64,000 bases of DNA from JABDCI01 sp964475835 (GTDB lineage: Bacteria > Verrucomicrobiota > Verrucomicrobiia > JABWAM01), in assembly GCA_964475835.1 (NCBI GenBank), contig CAYYYL010000002.1, positions 1 to 64,000 of the forward strand, read 5' to 3'. The notes beneath the pieces were generated by a model. The model saw only the letters and a program-made list of their open reading frames with translations, was not told the DNA's origin and made no database searches. This document shows, piece after piece, positions 16,601-25,069 of this stretch. How positions within the stretch are numbered: position 1 is the first letter of the stretch; each line of letters opens with the position of its first letter. Position numbers and translations under genes: made by a program.

Positions 16601-17353
16601 CAGGAACTCCTTCAACAGATTGTGGATCAAAAACTCCTTCAAGCTCATGCCGTTCATGCGTTCTGGCCTGCAAACCGGGTTGGCGATGATATCGAGCTGT
16701 ATACCGACGAAACGCGTTCACAAGTGCTTCAGACAATTCACACTCTCCGTCAGCAGATGGAAAAACCGACGGGACAATTCAACCAAGCCTTGGCAGATTT
16801 CATTGCTCCCAAGGAATTGGGAATTGCGGACTATCTGGGGGCGTTTGCGGTTACCTCAGGCGGAGGAATTGAGCCTCTGGTGAAAAAATTTGAAAAAGAC
16901 CATGATGACTACAATGCCATCATGACCAAGGCTCTGGCGGACCGACTTGCCGAAGCATTGGCAGAGCTTCTTCATAAGCGGGTGCGGGATGCCTGGGGAT
17001 TTGGGGAGACGGAAAAATTGTCCCCTGAGGATTTGATTCGGGAGCAATATCAAGGCATTCGTCCCGCCCCGGGTTATCCGGCCTGTCCGGATCATACGGA
17101 AAAGCGTTTACTGTTCGATTTGATGAAGGTGGAGGCGAATACCGGAATCACTCTTACGGAGCATTTTGCCATGTACCCTGCAAGTTCCGTAAGCGGACTC
17201 TATTTTTCCCATCCAGACGCAAAATATTTTTCGGTCGGCAAGATTGGGCGTGACCAGATTTTGGATTATCAGGTTCGCAAAAAGATGGATTGCAAGGTGC
17301 TCGAGCGATGGCTTTCACCTAATCTGAACTACGATCCCGACACGTCGAATTAA
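13646..17353 (+). CDS. metH: Cobalamin-dependent methionine synthase
   Basis: The 1235-residue protein has all four MetH modules in order. The homocysteine domain (about 1-330) has zinc ligands in GVNCALGPEH (about residue 248) and GGCCGTRPEH (about 312). The folate-binding barrel (about 350-620) contains ERTNVTGSPKF. The B12 domain has the cobalt-ligand His in DVHDIGKNIVG (about 764). The AdoMet activation domain (about 910-1235) ends in RPAPGYPACPDHTEK...YFSVGKIGRDQ. It makes methionine from homocysteine. The start is GTG at 13646; the nearby ATG at 13634 runs into a stop. No cobalamin riboswitch is recognisable in the 128-bp leader. The 3' end overlaps the convergent gene by 4 bp. Confidence 0.97.
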   Translation: MTAYPDRSQHLVELFLERILVLDGAMGTMIQTYKLDEAAYRGTEFAKHPADLKGCNDLLCITRPRVIEEIHRAFLVAGADIIETNTFNSTSISMADYKLESKVRDLNLAAARVARHAVDAVMKMDPKRPRFVAGSVGPTNRTATMSPDVNNPAFRAVTFDDLVTAYYEQVSALIEGGVDVLLPETTFDTLNLKAALFAIEKCFADMGRRLPIIASVTITDASGRTLSGQTVEAFWNSVSHANLLAVGVNCALGPEHMRPHVQELSHLAPIYTHCYPNAGLPNPFGEFDETPARMAQSLQDFARRGWLNMVGGCCGTRPEHIQAIAEAVRESKPRQPPELKPLTRFSGLEPLTIGPESNFILVGERTNVTGSPKFAKLILDGKFEEAISIARQQVEGGANIIDINMDEGMLDSEKAMTKFLNYVASEPEIAKVPIMVDSSKWSVLEAGLKCIQGKSVVNSISLKEGEEAFKEHARLVHLYGAGVVVMAFDEKGQADTIERKVEICTRAYRILTEEVGLPPQDIIFDPNILTVATGIEEHNNYAVNFIEATRRIKASLPHCKVSGGVSNISFSFRGNNVVREAMHSAFLFHAIRAGLDMGIVNAGQLAVYEEIPKDLLELVEDVLLNRRPDATERLVAFADSVKAKGKVEIKEDEAWRHGTVEERLSHALIKGIVEYIDQDVEEARQKYARPLEVIEGPLMAGMNVVGDLFGAGKMFLPQVVKSARVMKKAVAVLMPYMEAEKAKQGGQKAQGRVLMATVKGDVHDIGKNIVGVVLGCNNYEVIDLGVMVPCDKILAEARDRKVDVIGLSGLITPSLDEMVHVAKEMQRGGVTVPLLIGGATTSKAHTAVKIAPNYKEPVVHVLDASRAVGVVSSLINPAQKSEFVQQVREGQETLRADHAAKRAAIPLLPLEKARANATRIEWQGYVPPKPSFLGVRVLKDVALSEIVSYIDWSPFFHTWELRGRYPRIFEDATVGVKARELFDDAQELLQQIVDQKLLQAHAVHAFWPANRVGDDIELYTDETRSQVLQTIHTLRQQMEKPTGQFNQALADFIAPKELGIADYLGAFAVTSGGGIEPLVKKFEKDHDDYNAIMTKALADRLAEALAELLHKRVRDAWGFGETEKLSPEDLIREQYQGIRPAPGYPACPDHTEKRLLFDLMKVEANTGITLTEHFAMYPASSVSGLYFSHPDAKYFSVGKIGRDQILDYQVRKKMDCKVLERWLSPNLNYDPDTSN

Positions 17354-18510
17354 ATGCCCTCTTGCTTCCTATTTGAAGGAGGAAGGGGTTTGAGTGAGAT
17401 TTCAAAACAGTCAGGGCAGGCGTCGAGTGTTTCAACGTATTGCTCAAGGCAGCGCGGGCAGTAGGATTTACAGGAAGATTCCATCGGAGTTGGGGGGGCT
17501 AAAAGCTCCTGAGGATTCAATCCAGTGGATTTCAGAAATTCATCAAAAAGGGGGGCCCATGTGGAACGATGCCAGTTTTCAATCTCTTGCTGGGATGATG
17601 TAAGACCATGGCGGATCGGATGACGATGGTGTCGCAGAAGGCGTTCCGCGAATGCCCGATAGGTGATGTTTGTACAAAGGAAGGAAGCCTGGGTGATGGG
17701 GTGCCAGTTGCCAAGCAGATCGCGTGAAAGCAGGTCATGGGCCCGCATGGCAATGGGAGGGCAGAGGAGCATTTTAATGGATTCGAGGCGACGAGTGGAT
17801 CGGTCTTCTGGATAAAGAGTTTTGTGGGCCTGCCAGAAAAGCCAGATGGTGGCGCTGAGAAGAAAAATAAAAATCATTCCCCAAGGGATCAGGATGGCTG
17901 ACAGGCCCCAGCGCCAGACCCCTACAGGGAGGAAGAGAAAAACGGTGAGAACCAGCGCGTTGGTATGAAACCGCAGTTCCCCCGTTTCCTTCAGGAAAAG
18001 GTTCCACCGTTCCCGGGCGGTTTCAGAATTGAGGGAGTCTTTGAAAAACTTTTCCAACCGCAGAGCGCGAAGGTTTTTGTTCGAACTTGAGAGATCGGTC
18101 AGAAGGGAAAACCATTCTTTTGCCTGGCATTTCGACTCCAGTTTGATGCACTGGTCCTTGGTTATCCAAAGAGCGATATCGTCGATCTTCAGGTTTTTGG
18201 GATTTGAATAGTCAAAAATCGTCGGGGGTGAGGTTGTGCAATCCGTGGTGTCGGGGGATTGGAGGAGGATGCCATGGGGAGCCATGGTCATAGGTGGAAA
18301 TGACGAAACCAAAAGAGTCCCGAGTGGAGGAAACGGATTTCCGAAGGCCAGGGATCCATGTTTGTTTCCATAAAGTGCGCCCGGAAGGATGAGGGCAAAA
18401 GCCTTATGGTAAACGGATCGGAAGACTATCGAATGACGTCTAAACCAAGCCACACAATCGCTGAGATAAATTCCTAAAAAAAGAAGGAAAAGAATCTCGC
18501 GCTCGCTCAT
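17350..18510 (-). CDS. Membrane protein with C-terminal zinc-ribbon-like motif, unknown function
   Basis: A 386-residue protein. Hydrophobic segments lie at the N-terminus (ILFLLFLGIYL) and around residues 190-235 (ALVLTVFLFLPVGVW, SAILIPWGMIFIFLLSATIWLF). The last 35 residues contain CPRCLEQYVETLDACPDC, a four-Cys zinc ribbon, presumably cytoplasmic. The middle (about 95-185) is charged and soluble. I do not recognise the family. It is convergent with metH, sharing 4 bp, and is monocistronic. It may be a lineage-specific membrane sensor or scaffold. Confidence 0.65.
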   Translation of the reverse strand: MSEREILFLLFLGIYLSDCVAWFRRHSIVFRSVYHKAFALILPGALYGNKHGSLAFGNPFPPLGTLLVSSFPPMTMAPHGILLQSPDTTDCTTSPPTIFDYSNPKNLKIDDIALWITKDQCIKLESKCQAKEWFSLLTDLSSSNKNLRALRLEKFFKDSLNSETARERWNLFLKETGELRFHTNALVLTVFLFLPVGVWRWGLSAILIPWGMIFIFLLSATIWLFWQAHKTLYPEDRSTRRLESIKMLLCPPIAMRAHDLLSRDLLGNWHPITQASFLCTNITYRAFAERLLRHHRHPIRHGLTSSQQEIENWHRSTWAPLFDEFLKSTGLNPQELLAPPTPMESSCKSYCPRCLEQYVETLDACPDCFEISLKPLPPSNRKQEGI

Positions 18511-18607
18511 GGGGCAAATAGGTGGATTGGTGATTCGGAAGAAAGCGTTATATCACGGCTGCACTTCTTAGTTGGAAAATATAAAAACTTGCTGACATTA
18601 GCGGATT

Positions 18608-19693
18608 ATGCATAATTCTCAAACAATGACCATTTTTATGAAGTCCAACGCATCCTTTTTGAAAGCTTTTTATTTCCTGTCCATGGTTTTCTGTTTATTG
18701 TCAACCGCTCGAGCACAGATCGTTACAAACGGTTTGGTTGGGTATTGGCCTCTTGATGGGAATGCGAAGGATGTGAGTGGAAACGGCCATAATGGAACTA
18801 TTATCGGAGCTGTTCCAACAACCGGAGTTGCCGGAGGTGCTTACTATTTTAATGGAAGTTCAAAAATTGATGTAGGGAATTTGGATTTTTCAAATCAGAA
18901 ATACACGATATCGGGTTGGATGCGGACAGACTATACCCCGGTTCCTGGTGCGAACGAGTACCGGACTTGGATTGATAAACTGGACAATAACACCGGGGGA
19001 CCATTTATGTTGGGCTTGGGAGATGCTGTGACGGGTGGTGGAGGTGGAAATGGTCCTCAGTACCATGTTTGGCAGGGCGGTTCCGGTCTGGCGACGATCC
19101 TAAAAGAATCCTTAAATCTCAGGGATGGTAAGTGGCACATGTTTACGGTCACCTATGAAAAGAAATTTCAAAAACTCTATATCGACGGCGCGTTGATTGA
19201 CCCAGATCCTGATTCAAGCGTGGGATATGATGGAGACCTTCCTGTCAATAGCGTGGGTGTGACGATTGGCGGAAATGTGTTTGCTTCTCCTTATCATAAT
19301 CCTTGGATTGGTGATATTGACGAAGTTGCGATTTACAACCGTCCGCTGACGTCGGAAGAAGTTTTAAAGTTGTATAAGGGCACTGGGATCCATCTTGAAG
19401 TTACTCCCAATTCCGGAACGTTTACTGCATCCCAAACCTTTGATGCAGGCATCATAGTGAGGGGGGCTACGTCTCCGATTATTGGGGTTCGGGTCGTTGC
19501 AGATGGTAAGGATGTTTCCTCGTTGGTTGTTCCTTATATGGTATCCGGTAAAGTTGTGAATGGCAGGTTTTCCTTATCTCGAAATGTTGGTTTGGGGGTG
19601 GGTATGCATCATGTCGAGGCCACCGTTGGTCTTCAGGACGGAACTGTATTAACGCATAGCGTTGACTGGGAAGTTTTGGAAGAGCTTCCCTGA
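18608..19693 (+). CDS. Secreted LamG (concanavalin A-like) domain protein, copy 1
   Basis: A 361-residue secreted protein with a signal peptide (from MKSNASFLKAF to STARA; that Met is at 18638, and ATG 18608 adds ten residues). A LamG/Laminin_G_3 domain follows (about 40-260: GLVGYWPLDGNAKDVSGNGHNG, IDVGNLDFS, WHMFTVTYEK, GDIDEVAIYNRPLTSEEV). A C-terminal Ig-like beta domain covers about 265-361. LamG folds bind carbohydrates or act as adhesion modules. It is a clear paralogue of the gene at 19936, with the same architecture. By eye it is more AT-rich than its neighbours. Confidence 0.8.
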   Translation: MHNSQTMTIFMKSNASFLKAFYFLSMVFCLLSTARAQIVTNGLVGYWPLDGNAKDVSGNGHNGTIIGAVPTTGVAGGAYYFNGSSKIDVGNLDFSNQKYTISGWMRTDYTPVPGANEYRTWIDKLDNNTGGPFMLGLGDAVTGGGGGNGPQYHVWQGGSGLATILKESLNLRDGKWHMFTVTYEKKFQKLYIDGALIDPDPDSSVGYDGDLPVNSVGVTIGGNVFASPYHNPWIGDIDEVAIYNRPLTSEEVLKLYKGTGIHLEVTPNSGTFTASQTFDAGIIVRGATSPIIGVRVVADGKDVSSLVVPYMVSGKVVNGRFSLSRNVGLGVGMHHVEATVGLQDGTVLTHSVDWEVLEELP

Positions 19694-19738
19694 AACTGGG
19701 GGGAAGTGGCGAGCCCCTATTAGGCTTTTTGGTGGGAG

Positions 19739-19809
19739 AGCGGGTGAAGGGAATCGAACCCTCGTCTCAGGCTTGGGAAGCCCACGTTCTACCATTGAAC
19801 CACACCCGC
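19739..19809 (-). tRNA. tRNA-Gly (anticodon CCC)
   Basis: The minus strand gives acceptor GCGGGTG/CACCCGC, a D arm GTTC...GAAC, the anticodon loop TTCCCAA (34-36 = CCC) and a T loop TTCGATT. CCA is not encoded (CTC follows the discriminator T). It lies between the two LamG genes. Confidence 0.93.
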
Positions 19810-19935
19810 GCGAACAGGAATGCTATAGGCCTCGCCCTGCCGTCGACAAGCGCATTTTACAGGCGCTTTTTGCGCATGGTTGTTTGTTGACATTGATAAA
19901 CGTTTGATCAAAATGAAATCTTCCTCACTTTATCT

Positions 19936-20961
19936 ATGATAAAATTTTCCTGCTTTCGAGTGGTACTGGTTTTGATTTTCACGTTTGCGTTGAGTTCCAT
20001 GGCCCAGATTCCGACAAATGGGCTTCTTGGTTACTGGCCTCTGGATGGAAATGCCAACGACTTGAGTGGAAATGGTCACCATGGAATGGTCACAGGAGCG
20101 ACGTCAACAACGGGAAAGGTTGGGGGCGCGTATTCTTTTAATGGAAGTGCCAGTATTGATGTGGGAGATATCGATTTTTCGTCCCAGGCCTACACGATCG
20201 CAGGCTGGGTTCGAACGACGGCTCCTGCAGTGGAGTGGGACTATCGAAACTGGATCGACAAGCCAGAGGGAAACAGTGGACCATTTATGCTGGGAATCGG
20301 GGATGGGAGTTTTCAGGGGGGGTACAACAATCCCAACTTTACGATCTGGCAGTCAGGTTTTGGGGATGTCCTCCTCATGCTTGCCCCGGATGTGAATATG
20401 CGGGATGGAGTGTGGCATCACATGGCGGTCTCCTATTCTCTCGGAACAGCCTATGTTTATGTCGATGGCAATCTTCTGGCGCTTGGCTTTTTCTTCAGTA
20501 ATCTTCCTGTCAACAACGCTCATATCCTCATCGGGGGGCGCAATTTCCTTTCATCCTACCATCCTTGGAAGGGGGAAATTGATGAGGTTCGAATTTATGA
20601 TCGAGCGCTTTCTCCAACGGAGGTTCAGGCGCTGGTAGGAACCCAGGTGAGTATTCCCACGCTTTCGATCTTCCCGGGTTCTGGTCGCTTTCTCAGTACG
20701 CAGAAATTTGATTTTTCCATTCTTCTTGAAAACACGACGCTGCCTGTAACTTCGTTGACGATTTTGGGTGATGGGGTGAATATCACCTCAGGACTGGTCA
20801 ACCAGTTCCAAAATGGGCTTGTGAGCAATGGGCGTTATTCCATTTTCAAAGATGGCACGGTTGGCCCTGGAAACCACACTTTTGAAGTGACTGTACAGCT
20901 TTCGGATGGAACACTTCTGAAGCAGGTGGCTCATTGGAGCGTGGTTCAGACCACTCAGTAA
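19936..20961 (+). CDS. Secreted LamG domain protein, copy 2
   Basis: A 341-residue paralogue of the protein at 18608. It has a signal peptide (MIKFSCFRVVLVLIFTFALSS...), the LamG block (GLLGYWPLDGNANDLSGNGHHG, IDVGDIDFSSQAYTIAGW, WHHMAVSYSL, GEIDEVRIYDRALSPTEV) and the same C-terminal beta domain (SGRFLSTQKFDFSILL). The two genes differ throughout, so the duplication is not recent. Predicted to be secreted or surface-attached; the ligand is unknown. Confidence 0.82.
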   Translation: MIKFSCFRVVLVLIFTFALSSMAQIPTNGLLGYWPLDGNANDLSGNGHHGMVTGATSTTGKVGGAYSFNGSASIDVGDIDFSSQAYTIAGWVRTTAPAVEWDYRNWIDKPEGNSGPFMLGIGDGSFQGGYNNPNFTIWQSGFGDVLLMLAPDVNMRDGVWHHMAVSYSLGTAYVYVDGNLLALGFFFSNLPVNNAHILIGGRNFLSSYHPWKGEIDEVRIYDRALSPTEVQALVGTQVSIPTLSIFPGSGRFLSTQKFDFSILLENTTLPVTSLTILGDGVNITSGLVNQFQNGLVSNGRYSIFKDGTVGPGNHTFEVTVQLSDGTLLKQVAHWSVVQTTQ

Positions 20962-21003
20962 AGCGGTTCGATAAAGGATTTCTAACTTGCGGCACACGCC
21001 CAA

Positions 21004-21651
21004 ATGCGGGAGGAACAGGGGGTGAATGCTTTTGCTGATTTCTCAACAAAATTGCCGCAGGTTCTCCTGACTCACGTTATTCCCGCCTACGTTCTCGGAT
21101 CCATTCCATTCGGATATCTTTTTGGATTACTGAAGGGGATCGACATTCGAAAGCATGGGAGCGGCAATATTGGCGCGACAAATGTGTGGCGGGTGCTTGG
21201 TCGGAATTGGGGGCTATTGACCTTCGCTCTGGATTTTTTTAAGGCCATCCTGGCGGTCTGGCTCGTCGAACTTTGGACTGAACATGTATATGTCCTCATT
21301 GTCGTTGTGTTTGCGGTATTGGGGCACAATTTCCCCGTGTGGCTTCGATTTAAGGGGGGCAAGGGGGTGGCAACCTCCGCTGGGGGGCTTTGCATCTGGA
21401 TGCCACACGTCTTTCTGACGGTGGTTGGGGTGTGGATCGTCACATTCTATTCCACGCGTTATGTGGCCCTGGCATCGATGGGGGCGGCGGTCGTCCTGCC
21501 TCTTGCAGCCTGGTATTTCTATCCGCATCATCCATTCTGGTTGGGGATGAGTGCTTTTCTGGGGGCCATGACCATATGGACCCATCGAACAAATATTCAA
21601 AGACTTTTGAATGGAACGGAGCATCGTTTTGTCAAAAAATCGAAAACATAG
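21004..21651 (+). CDS. plsY: Acyl-phosphate:glycerol-3-phosphate acyltransferase PlsY
   Basis: A 215-residue integral membrane protein with several hydrophobic helices and the three PlsY motifs: GSIPFGYLFG with GSGNIGATNVWR, GHNFPVWLRFKGGKGVAT, and the C-terminal HRTNIQRLLNGTEHRF. It acylates glycerol-3-phosphate from acyl phosphate, the first step of phospholipid synthesis. It is directly followed by gpsA (4-bp gap), which makes its glycerol-3-phosphate substrate. A GTG at 21022 (VNAFADF) is an alternative start. Confidence 0.95.
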   Translation: MREEQGVNAFADFSTKLPQVLLTHVIPAYVLGSIPFGYLFGLLKGIDIRKHGSGNIGATNVWRVLGRNWGLLTFALDFFKAILAVWLVELWTEHVYVLIVVVFAVLGHNFPVWLRFKGGKGVATSAGGLCIWMPHVFLTVVGVWIVTFYSTRYVALASMGAAVVLPLAAWYFYPHHPFWLGMSAFLGAMTIWTHRTNIQRLLNGTEHRFVKKSKT

Positions 21652-21654
21652 AAC

Positions 21655-22575
21655 ATGCAACCAATGAAAATTGCAGTCTTGGGCAATGGAGCATGGGGCG
21701 CCGCTCTTGCTTCGGCGGCCCGGCGCCGGGGAAACGATGTCGCACTTTGGGGACGAAAACTATTAAATCCCACACCCAAGGAAGTCTTGAAGAACGCAGA
21801 GATTATCATTCTTGCCGTGCCTTCCCATGCGATGCGGGAAGTTTGCGGCCAATTTCGACCTTTAATTCCAAGGAACAGTATCTTGGTATCCGTGGCAAAG
21901 GGAATTGAGCAGGATTCGCATCTTCGGATGACGCAGATCATTCGAAAGGTTACGGGACATCCGGCTGTGGCTGTCCTGTCAGGTCCCTCTTTTGCAAGTG
22001 AGGTTCAACGGGGACTTCCCACCGCGGTTGTTTGCGCGGCGGGAAGGGCGATTCATGCCAAAAAGATTCAGGCTGCTTTTAATAATGACGATTTTCGGGT
22101 GTATACCCAGTCGGACGTTGTTGGCGTGGAACTGGGTGGGGCTTTAAAAAACGTAATGGCGATCGGCGCAGGTGCCTGTGTGGGGCTCGGACTGGGGGAG
22201 AATGCCATTGCCGCCTTGATAACCCGGGGCCTGGCTGAACTCTCCCGGATCGGGATGGCTTTGGGAGGGCGTCGTGAGACGTTTTTTGGTCTTAGCGGTG
22301 TGGGGGACCTTATTCTTACATGCTCAAGTGATGAGAGTCGGAATCGACGCTTGGGCGAGAGATTGGCCCTTGGGGAAAGACTTGAGGACATTCTCGCCAC
22401 GCTGGGGGGTACGGCTGAGGGCGTGAAAACGGCTCGATCCGTTCATCAGCTTCTTCAGAAGCACAAAATGGAAGGTCCCATTGTCACGGAAATCTACCTC
22501 GCGCTTTATGAACAAAAACCCCTTGCGGAGGCAGTCAAGGCCCTGATGGGGAGAGAGCCCAAGAAGGAGTTTTAG
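21655..22575 (+). CDS. gpsA: NAD(P)-dependent glycerol-3-phosphate dehydrogenase GpsA
   Basis: The 306-residue protein has a Rossmann motif at the start (AVLGNGAWGAALA), the VLSGPSFASEV motif, catalytic Lys in LGGALKNVMAIGAG, and GLSGVGDLILTCSS, all diagnostic for GpsA. It reduces dihydroxyacetone phosphate to sn-glycerol-3-phosphate. It forms a two-gene phospholipid operon with plsY. ATG at 21664 (MKIAVLG) is an equally good start. Confidence 0.95.
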   Translation: MQPMKIAVLGNGAWGAALASAARRRGNDVALWGRKLLNPTPKEVLKNAEIIILAVPSHAMREVCGQFRPLIPRNSILVSVAKGIEQDSHLRMTQIIRKVTGHPAVAVLSGPSFASEVQRGLPTAVVCAAGRAIHAKKIQAAFNNDDFRVYTQSDVVGVELGGALKNVMAIGAGACVGLGLGENAIAALITRGLAELSRIGMALGGRRETFFGLSGVGDLILTCSSDESRNRRLGERLALGERLEDILATLGGTAEGVKTARSVHQLLQKHKMEGPIVTEIYLALYEQKPLAEAVKALMGREPKKEF

Positions 22576-22670
22576 GTAAACTGGGCCGACTGAAAAGGAT
22601 GAAGGAACTGTTTTCTTAAGGTTCTGGGTGGCGTTTCCATCAATGGAAGAAAGAGCCTTGCGGGGAGTCC

Positions 22671-24416
22671 TTATTTCGCAATCAACTTTTCCAGTTCGGA
22701 ATCTTTGCTCATTCCGAGGTCTAGCGACTTCTTGTAGTGTTTTCGTGCCATCTCCACAGAGGGAGGATTGGCTGATGCATAAACCACGGCAAGATTGAAA
22801 TGAGCATCGGCATAGGAAGGTTGCAGCTCGATGGCCTTGAGGAGTTCCTTTTCAGCAGCTTCCTGATATCCCTTCTGGCTGTAGGTGATGCCCAAGTAGT
22901 TGTGGCTTTCTGAATTATTGGGGGAGATGGCCACGGCTTTTGTTAATGAGCTGATAGCATCGTCATACTTTCCCTGGCGGTAGTAAACAATCCCAAGCAC
23001 AGAAAGGGAAAAAGCATCTTGAGAATCGACCTCCAGGGCCTTCTTCAAAATCTTTCCGGCATCTTCGATGCGATCCTGGCGGAAACGAATAACTCCCAGA
23101 TTGGAGAGTGCTACAATATTTTCGGGATCGCTCTGAAGAATCTGCTCGTACTTCGAGGCGGCTCCTTCCAAGTCCCCCTTTCCAAAAAGTTTTTTTGCAT
23201 CGCCGGCAAGAACGGAGTTTTCTGCTTTTTTCTCAGGGGTGATGGCGGGACCATGGTCGTCACGCGGCGCCTTGACCTCTCCGGTCAGCTTGTTGGGATC
23301 GTCAGAAGCGATTCGCACCGTTGCGGCAGGGGTTTTGAGAAGGGCACTTTCCTCCGGAGAAAGCGGGGTAAGAGGGGTTTTGAGAAGTTCAATGTGCGCG
23401 CGGATCTGATCCGTGCGGGAGGCCAATTCTTCAAGTTCGGTGCTGAGGGCGTCACGAGCTGAGTTTCTTCGGGCGTCCTCCTGGAATTGTCGGTCCACGA
23501 TGGAACGAAGGAGGGCGTTTTCCTTCTGCAGGTTTTGTAGCTCGTCGGAGTTGGGTGCGGAACCGCCGGCAACGGCATTTTTGAGTTCGGCCCGGGCGCT
23601 TTCGAGATCCTTCTTCATCGATTCATTGGAATCCCGAAGGTCGTCGTTCTCCTTCTTCAACCTTTCGATTTCATTCTGGGCATTGGCGAGTTCGGTGCGA
23701 AGGGATGCAATGTCTCCCGAATTTGATGGGAGTTCTTTCAATTTCGCTTCCGTTTCGGAGAGCTTCTCCTTGAGGGAATTATTCTCCTCAAGAAGGGCCT
23801 GAATTCTCTCGTCACCAGGCTGGGAGGTGTTTCGCAAATCGTCTTCAGCTTTCTTTAACCGGGCTTCCAGGTCACCTTTTTCGTCCTGAAGCTTTTTAAG
23901 GTCGGACCGGGCCTGCTTTAAGTCCTTTTCAAGCGCAGTGATGCGTTCAGCGGCCTGTGAATCCATGGGGGATACAGCCGCCACAACCGGAGCGGGCGTC
24001 GGGGTTGTTGATGGAGGAGGGGTGTGAGAGGGTTCGGGTGTTGGGGACGATGTAGGGGGCGAAGCTGTGACGGGAGTTGGAGTGGAGGGGGCAGGTTTAA
24101 CAGGGGGCGCTGCAGTTGCAGCTGCAGCGGATTCATCGACTTTCCCTCCGAGTTTGGTGATATGGTCGATGCAATATTTGCTCCGGAAATCGATGATGTT
24201 GGGATTCCAGTCGGGGGCATCTTTTTTGATTTTGCGAAGGATCTTGAGACTGGAATTGTATTTATCAATGGCGCGAGAAGAATCATTCCCTTTTTCCGCC
24301 GCATCGGCATCTTGAATCAGGAAGTATGCCTGAAGAAAATCGTCCGCGGTATCTGCTTGCGCGGTTCGCGCCACCAAAAGGAGGCCCAGGAGAATGGGGA
24401 GAAAGAATTTATACAT
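22671..24416 (-). CDS. Exported coiled-coil and TPR-repeat protein
   Basis: A 581-residue protein with a signal peptide (MYKFFLPILLGLLLVARTAQA). An N-terminal helical region (about 22-95) is followed by a Pro/Thr/Ala-rich linker (about 100-150), a long coiled coil (about 155-345, with ERITALEKDLKQARSDLKKL) and at least four TPR units (about 400-575, e.g. NLGVIRFRQDRIEDAGKILKKAL). This architecture suggests a periplasmic scaffold for protein assembly in the envelope. It ends a minus-strand series of envelope genes. The substrate is unknown. Confidence 0.8.
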   Translation of the reverse strand: MYKFFLPILLGLLLVARTAQADTADDFLQAYFLIQDADAAEKGNDSSRAIDKYNSSLKILRKIKKDAPDWNPNIIDFRSKYCIDHITKLGGKVDESAAAATAAPPVKPAPSTPTPVTASPPTSSPTPEPSHTPPPSTTPTPAPVVAAVSPMDSQAAERITALEKDLKQARSDLKKLQDEKGDLEARLKKAEDDLRNTSQPGDERIQALLEENNSLKEKLSETEAKLKELPSNSGDIASLRTELANAQNEIERLKKENDDLRDSNESMKKDLESARAELKNAVAGGSAPNSDELQNLQKENALLRSIVDRQFQEDARRNSARDALSTELEELASRTDQIRAHIELLKTPLTPLSPEESALLKTPAATVRIASDDPNKLTGEVKAPRDDHGPAITPEKKAENSVLAGDAKKLFGKGDLEGAASKYEQILQSDPENIVALSNLGVIRFRQDRIEDAGKILKKALEVDSQDAFSLSVLGIVYYRQGKYDDAISSLTKAVAISPNNSESHNYLGITYSQKGYQEAAEKELLKAIELQPSYADAHFNLAVVYASANPPSVEMARKHYKKSLDLGMSKDSELEKLIAK

Positions 24417-24451
24417 GGGTGGTGTGGGTTTTGAACGTTGCAGAAAAAGGG

Positions 24452-25003
24452 TTAGCGTACTTGATCTCCGCGTTTAATCGTCCCACTGACAATATCAGCG
24501 GAGGCATGGGGAGGGTTGATGGGGTTGGTGATCCGTACCGTGCCGATCATTTCCTGATTGCGATAAACCTTCAGGACGGATTGCAGCGGGGGCACTGCTT
24601 TTTCGAAATGGATCACCACGAAGTTTTGTTTGGCGTTTGCCACAACCACTTTGCCGAGGGCTTCACCCTTGATGGTTGTCTCCACTGGCTTTTCAGCTAC
24701 AGGCGGGGTTTCAGAGGCTGGCTTTTCCAAGGGCGCAGGTGTTGGGGGCGTCGGAGCGGCCGAAGGGGCGGGTTCCGGATCCATCACAGGGTGGGATTCA
24801 GCTGCTTGAACTGGAAGGGGGACGTTTTCCGTGATATTGGAATTTGAAGATTCAACTGGGGGCTGCACAGGCTCGGAAGATGCCGAATCGGAAGAGGGTG
24901 ACGTGGTCTCCATTTGTGCGGATTCCTTTGGCTCCGTGCCACATCCAGAAAAAAGGAGCGTGGAAAAAAACAACAGGAGGGAGACGTTCCGTAGTGAGTT
25001 CAT
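24452..25003 (-). CDS. Lipoprotein with Pro/Ala-rich linker and C-terminal beta domain
   Basis: The frame is read from the ATG at 25003 (MNSLRNVSLLLFFSTLLFSGCG), preceded by GGAAGAA, giving a lipobox FSGC and 183 residues. A Pro/Ser/Ala/Glu-rich stretch (about 25-110) follows, and a compact C-terminal domain (about 112-183: GKVVVANAKQNFVVIHFEKAV...VLKVYRNQEMIGTVRI...GDQVR). Domains of this style recur in verrucomicrobial lipoproteins as far as I know, without assigned function. It lies between the gamma-carbonic anhydrase and the TPR protein genes. Confidence 0.75.
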   Translation of the reverse strand: MNSLRNVSLLLFFSTLLFSGCGTEPKESAQMETTSPSSDSASSEPVQPPVESSNSNITENVPLPVQAAESHPVMDPEPAPSAAPTPPTPAPLEKPASETPPVAEKPVETTIKGEALGKVVVANAKQNFVVIHFEKAVPPLQSVLKVYRNQEMIGTVRITNPINPPHASADIVSGTIKRGDQVR

Positions 25004-25069
25004 AGATTCTTCCGGAGCCTTGAATTTTTCTAGCACAATCCCAAAATCGCGGTCAACTGCAACCATCGA

